Below are positions 1 through 5,760 of a stretch of DNA of 6,111 nucleotides, one piece after another (the stretch's first letter is position 1; each line of letters starts with the position of its first letter). The position numbers were made by a program, and so were the translations under genes. A model generated the notes under the pieces. That model was not told the origin of the DNA, ran no database searches, and worked only from the letters and a program-made list of their open reading frames with translations. This stretch comes from Methylococcaceae bacterium UBA659 (GTDB lineage: Bacteria > Pseudomonadota > Gammaproteobacteria > Methylococcales > Methylomonadaceae): NCBI GenBank assembly GCA_002299495.1, contig DBNZ01000083.1:1-6111 (forward strand). Reading direction: 5' to 3'.

Positions 1-1130
1 TCTTCAACTTGTGCGGTAGGGGCGACTTCCAATGCCTTGTTGGTTTCAATCCTTAATTGGGCAATATCCCTGAGCATTTTTAATGACTTGCTAATATCGG
101 GAAAGTGGCCCCGGATTTTTATCGCGGCTAATTGGGAAATTTGTGCCTGCAATTTACGGCTGTCATCGTTGTTGATGAAATGCTGCCCTAACCACTCCTG
201 CGCATCGGTCAAACTGGATTGATAGAGTGCTTCGTTATGCTGCACTAGGGCGATTTTGACCATTTCCAATTTCACCCTTAATTGTTCGCGGATAAACCGG
301 GCTTCTTCTGGGCTCAATATTTCGTTGATTACTTGGTCGGTGCGCCGGACGGTGACTATCCCTTCCAGTTTCGCTACGGCCGAATCAATCAGGCGTTGCT
401 CTTCTTGCGCCGGTATTTCTTGTTTGTCGGCGTCCTCTCTGGTTAAAGGCTTGCCCGCATACGGTAAGATGAGCGCCAGTTTATCAACCAAATTTTCCAT
501 GCTTTCAATCTTTGCGTATAAGCCGACAATATCGGGTACGGTAACCGCATCGAGCAGGGAAATTTCCATGGCGATTTGTTCCCGAACCTTATAAGCCGCA
601 GCATCGCCACTTTCCCTTAGCCGCTGGTCAGCGGCTTCTAGGGCCATGCGAGTCGTGTTGATGTCGCCGATTAATTGCAGCCGCTCATTGGCGACGCTTA
701 ACAAGTATTCGGCATCGGCGACCAACCAATCACCGCGGGTTTTGCCAAGTTGCCGTTGGATACGAAGAATGGCCTCGTTCAGTTCTTTGCGCGCCGCCTC
801 CAATTTTTCGTCTTGGCGTTTAGAAAAGTCGGCCAGGCTTTGGGTCACACGGGTGTCTTTTCCGGCAATACTGCTCTCTAACACCGCAATCTGGGCTTGG
901 ATGTCGTGCAATTGTTTTTGTTGCTTGGTGAATTTATCTTGCAATTCGACTTCTTCTTTCACCGTCACTTCTTGCCGGTCGCGTAATGAGCTAAACAAGT
1001 AATAACCCGCCCCGCCCAAGCCCATTACCATCAGCAAAATAATGCCCACCCAAAGTCCATAGCCGAGTGACCGTCGGTCTTTTATGCTTTTGCTTGTTTC
1101 TAGTCGTTCTTGTTCAGTCGTTTCTGTCAT
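1..1130 (-). CDS. hemX: HemX family membrane protein (3' end outside window)
   Basis: Membrane-anchored protein of the HemX family, encoded with hemC and hemD in many gammaproteobacteria. Databases often call it uroporphyrinogen-III C-methyltransferase, but no SAM-binding methyltransferase motifs are visible, so I would not assign that activity. The 376 residues present (E. coli HemX has about 393) show a short charged cytoplasmic head (1-22), one hydrophobic transmembrane segment (about 23-46, rich in G, L, V, M), then a long charged helical region likely to form a coiled coil (about 50-128). The segment from W135 to about residue 168 (WLVADAEYLLSVANERL) resembles the conserved core of the family. 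The ATG at 1130 overlaps the hemD stop as ATGA and has an AGGAG ribosome site a few bases upstream, so translation is probably coupled to hemD. The frame stays open to position 1; the stop lies beyond the window. In E. coli hemY follows. Family is well supported, function is not. Confidence 0.9.
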   Translation of the reverse strand, partial: MTETTEQERLETSKSIKDRRSLGYGLWVGIILLMVMGLGGAGYYLFSSLRDRQEVTVKEEVELQDKFTKQQKQLHDIQAQIAVLESSIAGKDTRVTQSLADFSKRQDEKLEAARKELNEAILRIQRQLGKTRGDWLVADAEYLLSVANERLQLIGDINTTRMALEAADQRLRESGDAAAYKVREQIAMEISLLDAVTVPDIVGLYAKIESMENLVDKLALILPYAGKPLTREDADKQEIPAQEEQRLIDSAVAKLEGIVTVRRTDQVINEILSPEEARFIREQLRVKLEMVKIALVQHNEALYQSSLTDAQEWLGQHFINNDDSRKLQAQISQLAAIKIRGHFPDISKSLKMLRDIAQLRIETNKALEVAPTAQVE

Positions 1131-1897
1131 CTTGTTTCTCCTGTTAACGTATTTACTACTGCTGCAACCATCGCCGCGTCTGTCGCTTGCCGCGATACCG
1201 CTATTTGTTTAAAACCGAATCCTGCGGCCATTGGCCTTAACCGTTCGGCAATCACCACCAATGGCACCGCCAATAATTGTGGTCGGTATTCTTCACCCAT
1301 CATGGCCAAAAGATTTTCCAGGGCTTCACCACTGGTCACCGTCACCGCAGCTAATTGGCCAACCGATAATAAAGCCCGTACTGCGCTGCAATCAACTTGT
1401 GGCAGGCACCTGCGGTAGACTTCAAGATAACCGACCAAAGCCCCTCGCCTAACTAGGGTTTCGGCCAGCTGCTCACGCCCGCCCTCACCACGGACTATTA
1501 AAATTCGACTGCCTTCAACCCGGTGCATCGGTGGCGCCGCCAACAACGCCTCACTGTTAAAAGGCGGTAACGGCAGCAAATCAACCACCATACCGGCTTG
1601 GCGTATAGCCGCCGCCGTCGCCTGGCCTATCGCCGCGATAGCCGTTAAGCGATGGCTTATGTTGCCGCCATTCGCTTGTACCGCGTAATGTACCGCATTG
1701 GCGCTAACAAAAACAAGCCATTGATATTTATCAAGAGTTGCCAAAACTTCGAGTATTTTTCCCGCATCGGCTACGGCTGCAATCGCTAGCGTGGGCAAAC
1801 GCACTGGATGCCCGCCTTGTCCAGCAAGCAGCCGACAAAGGTTATCGGCTTGATGCCGGGGCCGGGTCACTAAAACCTTTGCGCCTTTCAAGTCCAT
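1127..1897 (-). CDS. hemD: Uroporphyrinogen-III synthase
   Basis: Cytoplasmic enzyme that closes linear hydroxymethylbilane into uroporphyrinogen III with inversion of ring D, the branch point to haem, sirohaem and cobalamin. The 256 residues are the usual length. Family hallmarks appear in order: VLVTRP near the N-terminus (8-13), VFVSANAV (62-69), IGQATAAAI (90-98), ILIVRGEGGRE (132-142), EVYRR (about 159-163) and VTSGEALENL (188-197), matching the two-lobed HemD fold whose active site lies in the cleft. I chose the ATG at 1897, just after the hemC stop (1900-1902). A TTG at 1903, overlapping the hemC stop as TTGA, would add two residues and cannot be excluded. Neither start has a clear Shine-Dalgarno, suggesting coupling to hemC. 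The stop overlaps the hemX start. Sequence divergence in this family is high, but the context with hemC makes the call firm. Confidence 0.96.
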   Translation of the reverse strand: MDLKGAKVLVTRPRHQADNLCRLLAGQGGHPVRLPTLAIAAVADAGKILEVLATLDKYQWLVFVSANAVHYAVQANGGNISHRLTAIAAIGQATAAAIRQAGMVVDLLPLPPFNSEALLAAPPMHRVEGSRILIVRGEGGREQLAETLVRRGALVGYLEVYRRCLPQVDCSAVRALLSVGQLAAVTVTSGEALENLLAMMGEEYRPQLLAVPLVVIAERLRPMAAGFGFKQIAVSRQATDAAMVAAVVNTLTGETR

Positions 1898-1899
1898 GT

Positions 1900-2826
1900 T
1901 CAAGCGAATAACGCCGATAGGATTCTGTCCGCGCCTTGGCCAAGCAAATCATCCGCCACCCGTTTACCCACCGCTGCGCTCCCGGAAGCAGGGCCCGACC
2001 CTGCACTGCGAAGGATTAGGCTGCCATCCGGGGTGCCCACCAAACCGCGTAAATGCACCTGACCCGCCGTCAGTTGGGCAAATCCTGCGACCGGCACTTG
2101 GCAGCCACCCTGCAACCTAGCATTCATGGCTCGTTCCGCCGCCACGCAGATGCCGGTTTCGTCATCGTGCAAAGCCGACAATAACGTGTTGGTTGAGACA
2201 TCATCCACCCGGCATTCTATCCCGATGGCTCCTTGGCCGATGGCCGGAAGGCTAATTTCTGGCGTCAAATAGGCCGTGATCCGGCCCGCTAAACCCAAAC
2301 GCTTTAAACCCGCCGCCGCCAAAATGATGGCGTCATAGGCGCCGTCATCAAGCTTGGCCAAACGGGTGTTTACGTTACCGCGCAACGGGATGATTTCAGC
2401 CCCCGGCAAAGCATGTTTAATTTGGCATTGGCGCCGCAGGCTGGAAGTGCCTATTTTGACGTTTGTCGGCAAATCGGCAAAATAGGCGTAGCGATTGGAT
2501 ACAAACGCATCACGCGGGTCTTCCCGGGGCAAAATAGCCGCTAAATGCAAGCCCTCCGGAAATTCCACCGGCACGTCTTTCATCGAATGCACGGCAATAT
2601 CGGCCTTAGCCGCTAACAGGCCTTGCTCTAATTCCTTGACAAAAAGCCCCTTGCCGCCAATTTTGGCCAACGGGGCGTCGAGGATTTTATCGCCCTGGGT
2701 GACCATTTCCACCAATTCAGTGGTCACATCCGGAAACAGGGTCTGTAATCGCCGGGCCACATGCCCGGCTTGCCATAAAGCCAAAGGGCTTTGGCGGGTA
2801 GCGATTCGGATCAGTTTTTTAGCCAA
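1900..2826 (-). CDS. hemC: Porphobilinogen deaminase (hydroxymethylbilane synthase)
   Basis: Cytoplasmic enzyme that condenses four porphobilinogens into hydroxymethylbilane using a covalently bound dipyrromethane cofactor. With the TTG start at 2826 the protein has 308 residues (E. coli: 313) and begins MAKKLIRIATRQSPLALWQA, the standard family N-terminus. Numbering then agrees with E. coli: R11, K83 and catalytic D84 in HSMKDVP, R131/R132, R149 and R155 in the substrate-binding clusters, and cofactor-attachment C242 in GGCQVPVAG. The frame is open further upstream to a GTG at 2910, which would add 28 residues that do not resemble the family; a candidate -10 box (2858-2863) lies inside that extension. 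I therefore prefer TTG, although no strong Shine-Dalgarno precedes it. It is the first gene of the hemC-hemD-hemX run. Confidence 0.97.
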   Translation of the reverse strand: MAKKLIRIATRQSPLALWQAGHVARRLQTLFPDVTTELVEMVTQGDKILDAPLAKIGGKGLFVKELEQGLLAAKADIAVHSMKDVPVEFPEGLHLAAILPREDPRDAFVSNRYAYFADLPTNVKIGTSSLRRQCQIKHALPGAEIIPLRGNVNTRLAKLDDGAYDAIILAAAGLKRLGLAGRITAYLTPEISLPAIGQGAIGIECRVDDVSTNTLLSALHDDETGICVAAERAMNARLQGGCQVPVAGFAQLTAGQVHLRGLVGTPDGSLILRSAGSGPASGSAAVGKRVADDLLGQGADRILSALFA

Positions 2827-2857
2827 CGGAAAAACCCAATAGTCAAAAAAATTCGAT

Positions 2858-2887
2858 ATTGTAGCCTTATTTAAAGCTTGGTGTCTG
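2858..2887 (-). promoter_or_regulatory. Candidate sigma-70 promoter upstream of hemC (proximal)
   Basis: On the minus strand CAGACA (2882-2887) and TACAAT (2858-2863) are separated by 18 bases, 4/6 and 5/6 matches to the sigma-70 boxes. Transcription from about 2851 would give a leader of about 25 bases before the TTG at 2826, and would exclude translation from the GTG at 2910. It competes with the distal candidate; either, both or neither may be used. Confidence 0.33.
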
Positions 2888-2996
2888 CCATCATTTTGCT
2901 GACCTAACACCGCCCCCGCCTAAACTGTTATAGCGTCCAGCGTAAGCGGTTCAACGGGGTTATTGCGGGCTTCATCGGTAGCCTGATGCCTGCCAT
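2864..2996. repeat. Imperfect short direct repeat upstream of hemC
   Basis: Copies lie at about 2864-2891 and 2968-2996. The best-matching 17 bases read AGCNTGNTGNCTGCCAT on the plus strand, with three differences, all transitions. Read on the minus strand, both copies encode GRHQA with only synonymous changes. The match is short and could be chance, or a decayed duplication or dispersed repeat. Confidence 0.3.
2927..2954 (-). promoter_or_regulatory. Candidate sigma-70 promoter upstream of hemC (distal)
   Basis: On the minus strand TTGAAC (2949-2954) is followed after 16 bases by TATAAC (2927-2932), giving 4/6 and 5/6 matches to the sigma-70 boxes. It would start transcription near 2920 and give a leader of roughly 95 bases before the preferred hemC start. 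Only the pattern supports it. Confidence 0.35.
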
Positions 2997-3054
2997 GAGC
3001 CGCTTGAGCCCAGATTTTCAGACCGTTGACAATGCGTAATTTCTATAAATGACT

Positions 3055-3085
3055 AAAAGGCGGGAAAGCGCCAGTCTGTTAGACT
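3055..3085 (-). terminator. Possible weak terminator after the Smr gene
   Basis: Right after the Smr stop, on the minus strand, are two small hairpins in a row: AGTCT-loop 3-AGACT (3073-3085), then GGCG-loop 6-CGCC (3059-3072) followed by four T (3055-3058). The stems are only 5 and 4 base pairs, so termination may be partial and some transcription could read on into hemC. Confidence 0.4.
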
Positions 3086-3088
3086 TCC

Positions 3089-3619
3089 CTAATGCGCCTT
3101 CAACAGCACCCATACCGCACCGGCGCCGCCGTGTTTCGGTGACGCGGAGCAAAACGCTAACACGTCGCCGTGTTGCCTTAGCCAATGGTTCAGTTGGTTT
3201 TTTAGCACGGGTTGGTTGTCGGTAGAGCGGTAACCTTTGCCATGGACGATATGCAGGCAGCGGTAATTTCTCTGCGCGCTGGTTGCAAGAAATCTCGACA
3301 ACTGCCGTAGGGTTTCCGCGCTGGTCAAGCCGTGCAAGTCGAGTTCGGCGTCTAGGCCAAAATAGCCTTGGCGGAGTTTTTTCAGGACATTTTTTGATAC
3401 GCCCGATTTGGCGTAACTGATCGAATCTTCCGCGCCTACCCATGCAATGGGTTCGGCGGTGAAGTCGTGCAGGGGGTCTGGATAAGCCTTGGGGTTTGGG
3501 AAAGGCTTGGGTTTGTCGGGTTTTTTTAACAAAACCTTGTCGGTCGATAAGGGTCGTGCGCCGACCACGAATTGACAAAACAAATCACGGTCTTCGGGGC
3601 TGATGATTTTTTTTATCAT
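3089..3619 (-). CDS. Smr-domain protein, SmrA/SmrB-like endonuclease
   Basis: Small MutS-related (Smr) domain protein of 176 residues, the stand-alone gammaproteobacterial type. The N-terminal part (1-75) is a basic, proline- and lysine-rich linker starting MIKKIISPEDRDLF, as in E. coli SmrA/SmrB-like proteins. SGVSKNVLKKLRQG (72-85) leads into the Smr domain (about 88-175), which carries DLHG at 94-97, HGKG at 126-129 and a GGAGA loop at 164-168. DLH and HGxG are the motifs tied to nuclease activity in the family. E. coli SmrB cleaves mRNA at collided ribosomes; whether this protein does so or is an SmrA-like relative cannot be decided here. The ATG at 3619 fits the family N-terminus but has no clear Shine-Dalgarno. 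It is divergent from surE, and codons 2-4 include a run of eight A. Domain certain, cellular role inferred. Confidence 0.92.
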   Translation of the reverse strand: MIKKIISPEDRDLFCQFVVGARPLSTDKVLLKKPDKPKPFPNPKAYPDPLHDFTAEPIAWVGAEDSISYAKSGVSKNVLKKLRQGYFGLDAELDLHGLTSAETLRQLSRFLATSAQRNYRCLHIVHGKGYRSTDNQPVLKNQLNHWLRQHGDVLAFCSASPKHGGAGAVWVLLKAH

Positions 3620-3659
3620 AGTAGCTGATTTTGCGGTTTATTGTTGCTAACATCGACCA

Positions 3660-3665
3660 ATTATA
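3660..3665 (-). promoter_or_regulatory. Candidate -10 box for the Smr gene
   Basis: A perfect TATAAT lies on the minus strand about 40 bases before the Smr start, a suitable distance for a leader of roughly 34 bases. No good -35 hexamer sits 16-18 bases upstream, so it would be a weak or activator-dependent promoter. The 73-base divergent gap must also hold the surE promoter, for which I see no convincing boxes. Confidence 0.3.
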
Positions 3666-3692
3666 GATGAATCTGTTCAGCGGCGATTGATA

Positions 3693-4448
3693 ATGCATAT
3701 ACTGTTAAGTAACGACGACGGCTATTTGGCCGAGGGATTGGTGGCCTTAGCCGCCGCTTTGCGAGGTCATGCCGAGCTTTCGGTGGTAGCGCCTGACCGC
3801 AACCGTAGCGCGGCGAGCAATTCGCTGACCTTGGACATGCCTTTACGGGCTTATGATGCGGACAACGGTTTTGTCAAGGTCGACGGCACGCCCACCGATT
3901 GCGTGCATCTGGCCATCACCGGCTTGTTGGCCAGGGAGCCGGATATGGTGTTCGCAGGCATCAACCACGGTGCCAATTTGGGCGATGACGTGCTGTACTC
4001 CGGGACGGTGGCGGCGGCTACCGAAGGCCGTTTTTTGGGGTTGCCGGCGGTGGCGATTTCGTTGGTCGGCAACAATCCGGTGCATTTTGATACGGCCGGG
4101 CAGGTGGCGGTGACCTTGCTGAAGCGGCTTATCTCCCACCCGTTGCCGCAAGACACTATTTTGAACGTTAATGTGCCGGATTTGCCGCTGGATCAGATCA
4201 AGGGTTTCCAGGCTGCCCGCCTAGGCCAGCGCCATAAGTCGGAACCGGTGGTGAAAAGCCAAGATCCCCGAGGCCGCAGCATTTACTGGGTGGGCCCGCC
4301 CGGAGCGGAGCAAGATGCAGGGCCAGGCACCGATTTTTATGCCATCAACTCGGGTTATGTATCGGTCACGCCGTTGCAGATAGACCTGACGTGGTATGGC
4401 CGCCTAGACGCCATAAAAGATTGGTTGCCTAAGGGGGGGCGGCAATGA
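3693..4448 (+). CDS. surE: 5'/3'-nucleotidase SurE
   Basis: Metal-dependent phosphatase acting on nucleoside 5'- and 3'-monophosphates (and short polyphosphate in some species), a cytoplasmic survival factor of stationary phase and stress. The 251 residues match the usual length (E. coli: 253). The ATG at 3693 gives the canonical start MHILLSNDDGY; a TTG two codons earlier is less likely. Metal ligands are visible as D8 and D9, S39 in the DRNRSAASNS segment, and N91 in GINHGANLGDDVLYSGTVAAA, the signature of the family. The C-terminal part with DFYAINSGYVSVTPLQ (214-229) is also typical. The TGA stop overlaps the pcm start, so the two genes are cotranscribed and coupled. No strong Shine-Dalgarno precedes the gene. 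Confidence 0.98.
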   Translation: MHILLSNDDGYLAEGLVALAAALRGHAELSVVAPDRNRSAASNSLTLDMPLRAYDADNGFVKVDGTPTDCVHLAITGLLAREPDMVFAGINHGANLGDDVLYSGTVAAATEGRFLGLPAVAISLVGNNPVHFDTAGQVAVTLLKRLISHPLPQDTILNVNVPDLPLDQIKGFQAARLGQRHKSEPVVKSQDPRGRSIYWVGPPGAEQDAGPGTDFYAINSGYVSVTPLQIDLTWYGRLDAIKDWLPKGGRQ

Positions 4449-5113
4449 TGTCGAAATGGCAAGGCACTGGCATGACTTCGCAGCGCACTTGCGAGCGGAT
4501 GGTCAGCCGGTTACAGGAGCAAGGCATACGCAACCAACGGGTGTTGCAGGTGATGCGGGATACGCCCCGGCATATTTTTGTCGACGAGGCCTTAGCCAGC
4601 CGGGCGTATGAGGATACCGCGCTGCCCATCGGTCATAGCCAGACCATTTCCCAGCCCTACATCGTCGCTAAGATGACCGAACTGCTGTTGTCCACCGGGC
4701 CGTTGTCCAGGGTGTTGGAAATCGGTACCGGTTGTGGTTATCAGACCGCCGTTTTGGCGCGCTTGGTTGATTATATCTATACCGTGGAGCGCATCCTGCC
4801 GTTGCAAAAAATAGCCAAAGATCATCTTTGGAGCTTAAAGCTTAAGAATATCAGCTACCTGCATAGCGACGGCGGTTACGGTTGGGAAGAAAACGCGCCT
4901 TATGACGGAATCTTGGTGTCGGCTTCGCCGCCGGAATTGCCCGAGCCTTTGTTGCTGCAAATGACCGAAGGCGGGGTGATGGTGATTCCGGTCGGCAAAA
5001 AAAGCGGCGTACAAAAGTTGTTGCGGGTTTTTCGTAGCCCCGAGGGTTTTGAGGTCGATGAGTTTGAAGACGTGGTGTTCGTGCCGTTTTTATCGGGTAA
5101 GGTTAGTGCATAG
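4445..5113 (+). CDS. pcm: Protein-L-isoaspartate O-methyltransferase
   Basis: Cytoplasmic SAM-dependent enzyme that methylates L-isoaspartyl residues formed by ageing of proteins, starting their repair to aspartate. The 222 residues are slightly longer than E. coli Pcm (208), the excess lying before the conserved region (starts at 4445 or 4448 are both possible). Visible motifs: ALPIGHSQTISQPYIVAKM (59-77), including the TISQPY motif (67-72) with S69 aligning with the active-site serine; SAM motif I in LEIGTGCGYQTA (91-102); VERI (114-117); GDG-like motif as DGGYGW (142-147); PPELPEPLLLQ and GGVMVIPVG (176-184) near the end. It overlaps the surE stop (AATGATG) and has a G-rich ribosome site at 4433-4439. 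Its last codons lie next to the left end of the IS607 element, and the extreme C-terminus (about GKVSA) may be supplied by it. Confidence 0.97.
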   Translation: MMSKWQGTGMTSQRTCERMVSRLQEQGIRNQRVLQVMRDTPRHIFVDEALASRAYEDTALPIGHSQTISQPYIVAKMTELLLSTGPLSRVLEIGTGCGYQTAVLARLVDYIYTVERILPLQKIAKDHLWSLKLKNISYLHSDGGYGWEENAPYDGILVSASPPELPEPLLLQMTEGGVMVIPVGKKSGVQKLLRVFRSPEGFEVDEFEDVVFVPFLSGKVSA

Positions 5114-5157
5114 CAAATCAAACGTTGACAAAAGCTAACAATAATCTATATTTGCTA
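5111..5157. repeat. Inverted repeat around the tnpA promoter
   Basis: TAGCAAAT (5111-5118) and ATTTGCTA (5150-5157) are a perfect 8-bp inverted pair with 31 bases between them. Related short words sit inside and nearby: GTTAG (5102-5106), GCTAAC (5134-5139) and GCTAGT (5154-5159), the last two 20 bases apart. IS607-family transposases bind several short sites at each end, so this is a plausible TnpA-binding left end that also overlaps the promoter and could give self-repression. Confidence 0.5.
5125..5152 (+). promoter_or_regulatory. Strong candidate promoter for tnpA
   Basis: A consensus TTGACA (5125-5130) is followed after 16 bases by TATATT (5147-5152, 5/6). The expected transcription start (about 5158-5160) falls only one to three bases before the tnpA ATG at 5161, so the mRNA would be nearly leaderless. 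There is no Shine-Dalgarno before that ATG, which agrees. Confidence 0.6.
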
Positions 5158-5160
5158 GTC

Positions 5161-5760
5161 ATGAAATATGAATCTAGTAGAAAAGCCGCGCTGATACTTG
5201 GCGTACACCCAAACACCCTTCGGAGAATGGCACATGACGGGGATATTGAAACCATTAGAATCTCAGGGCAACGAAAATACAACGTTGAAGCCTATCTGGG
5301 TTCAGTCAAATCTGCTGTTGTTTGCTACTGTCGCGTGTCCAGTTACAAGCAAAAAGACGACCTTGCCCGACAAGTCGCCTTCATGCAAGAACGATACCCA
5401 GAAGCTGAAATCATCAAAGACATTGGCTCAGGGATTAACTTCAAGCGAAAAGGGCTTAACACCGTTTTGGAACGCGCGATGCGCGGAACTCACCTCACAC
5501 TTGTGGTTGCCCACCGAGACCGACTTGCACGATTCGGACACGAACTTATCCGCTTTGTTGTCGAGTCAAACGGTGGAAAACTCGTGGTTTTATCAGAAGA
5601 GTCACTCAGCCCCGAAGTCGAACTCACTAAAGACTTGCTCAATATCCTACACGTCTTCTCCTGTCGGATGCACGGACTTAGAAATTACAAAAAGCAAGTT
5701 GCTCAAGCTACGTCCCACAGCGCAGAACAAAGCACAATTCAACCAATGGATGAAAGTTAG
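5161..5760 (+). CDS. tnpA: IS607-family serine recombinase transposase
   Basis: Small serine recombinase (199 residues) that moves IS607 elements by way of a circular intermediate, with little target specificity. Unlike classical resolvases the DNA-binding domain is N-terminal: a MerR-like helix-turn-helix at about 5-45 (SSRKAALILGVHPNTLRRM, then GQRKY). The catalytic domain follows: YCRVS with the nucleophile S60, DDLARQ (66-71), SGINFKRKGL (90-99), and AHRDRLARFG (117-126) whose arginines correspond to the active-site arginines of resolvases. The end (LLNILHVFSCRMHGLRNYKKQ) is the usual IS607 TnpA tail. The ATG at 5161 keeps the HTH complete; a TTG at 5125 coincides with the -35 box and is rejected. 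The core looks intact, so it may be active. Its 3' end overlaps tnpB in a different frame. Confidence 0.95.
   Translation: MKYESSRKAALILGVHPNTLRRMAHDGDIETIRISGQRKYNVEAYLGSVKSAVVCYCRVSSYKQKDDLARQVAFMQERYPEAEIIKDIGSGINFKRKGLNTVLERAMRGTHLTLVVAHRDRLARFGHELIRFVVESNGGKLVVLSEESLSPEVELTKDLLNILHVFSCRMHGLRNYKKQVAQATSHSAEQSTIQPMDES

Larger units (their letters stand above)
2827..3054. other. Gap between the Smr gene and hemC, no gene seen
   Basis: This stretch holds no convincing gene. Plus-strand frames give only a 17-codon ORF near 2986. One minus-strand frame stays open for about 40 codons (roughly 2922-3040) but has no start codon or recognisable motif. No tRNA or clear small-RNA structure is evident. 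It contains the two candidate hemC promoters and an imperfect direct repeat (17 bases, 14 identical) ending at 2891 and 2996. Confidence 0.5.

Noticed and set aside
256..1002. Plus-strand ORFs opposite hemX
   Set aside because: They are serine/cysteine-rich antisense shadows; the minus strand gives a continuous HemX protein with a membrane segment and coiled coil.
2495..2842. Plus-strand ORF opposite the start of hemC
   Set aside because: It lies antisense to highly conserved hemC sequence and has no recognisable motif.
3026..3049. Plus-strand TTGACA followed by TATAAA
   Set aside because: The boxes are only 12 bases apart, too close for a sigma-70 promoter, and no plus-strand gene follows.
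3018..3578. A 186-codon minus-strand ORF overlapping the Smr gene
   Set aside because: It is rich in arginine and proline and lacks family motifs, while the overlapping frame encodes a clear Smr domain with DLHG and HGKG.
5686..5700. Programmed -1 frameshift at the AAAAAG run joining tnpA to tnpB
   Set aside because: tnpB is in the +1 frame relative to tnpA, so a -1 slip there would not enter it; separate initiation is simpler.
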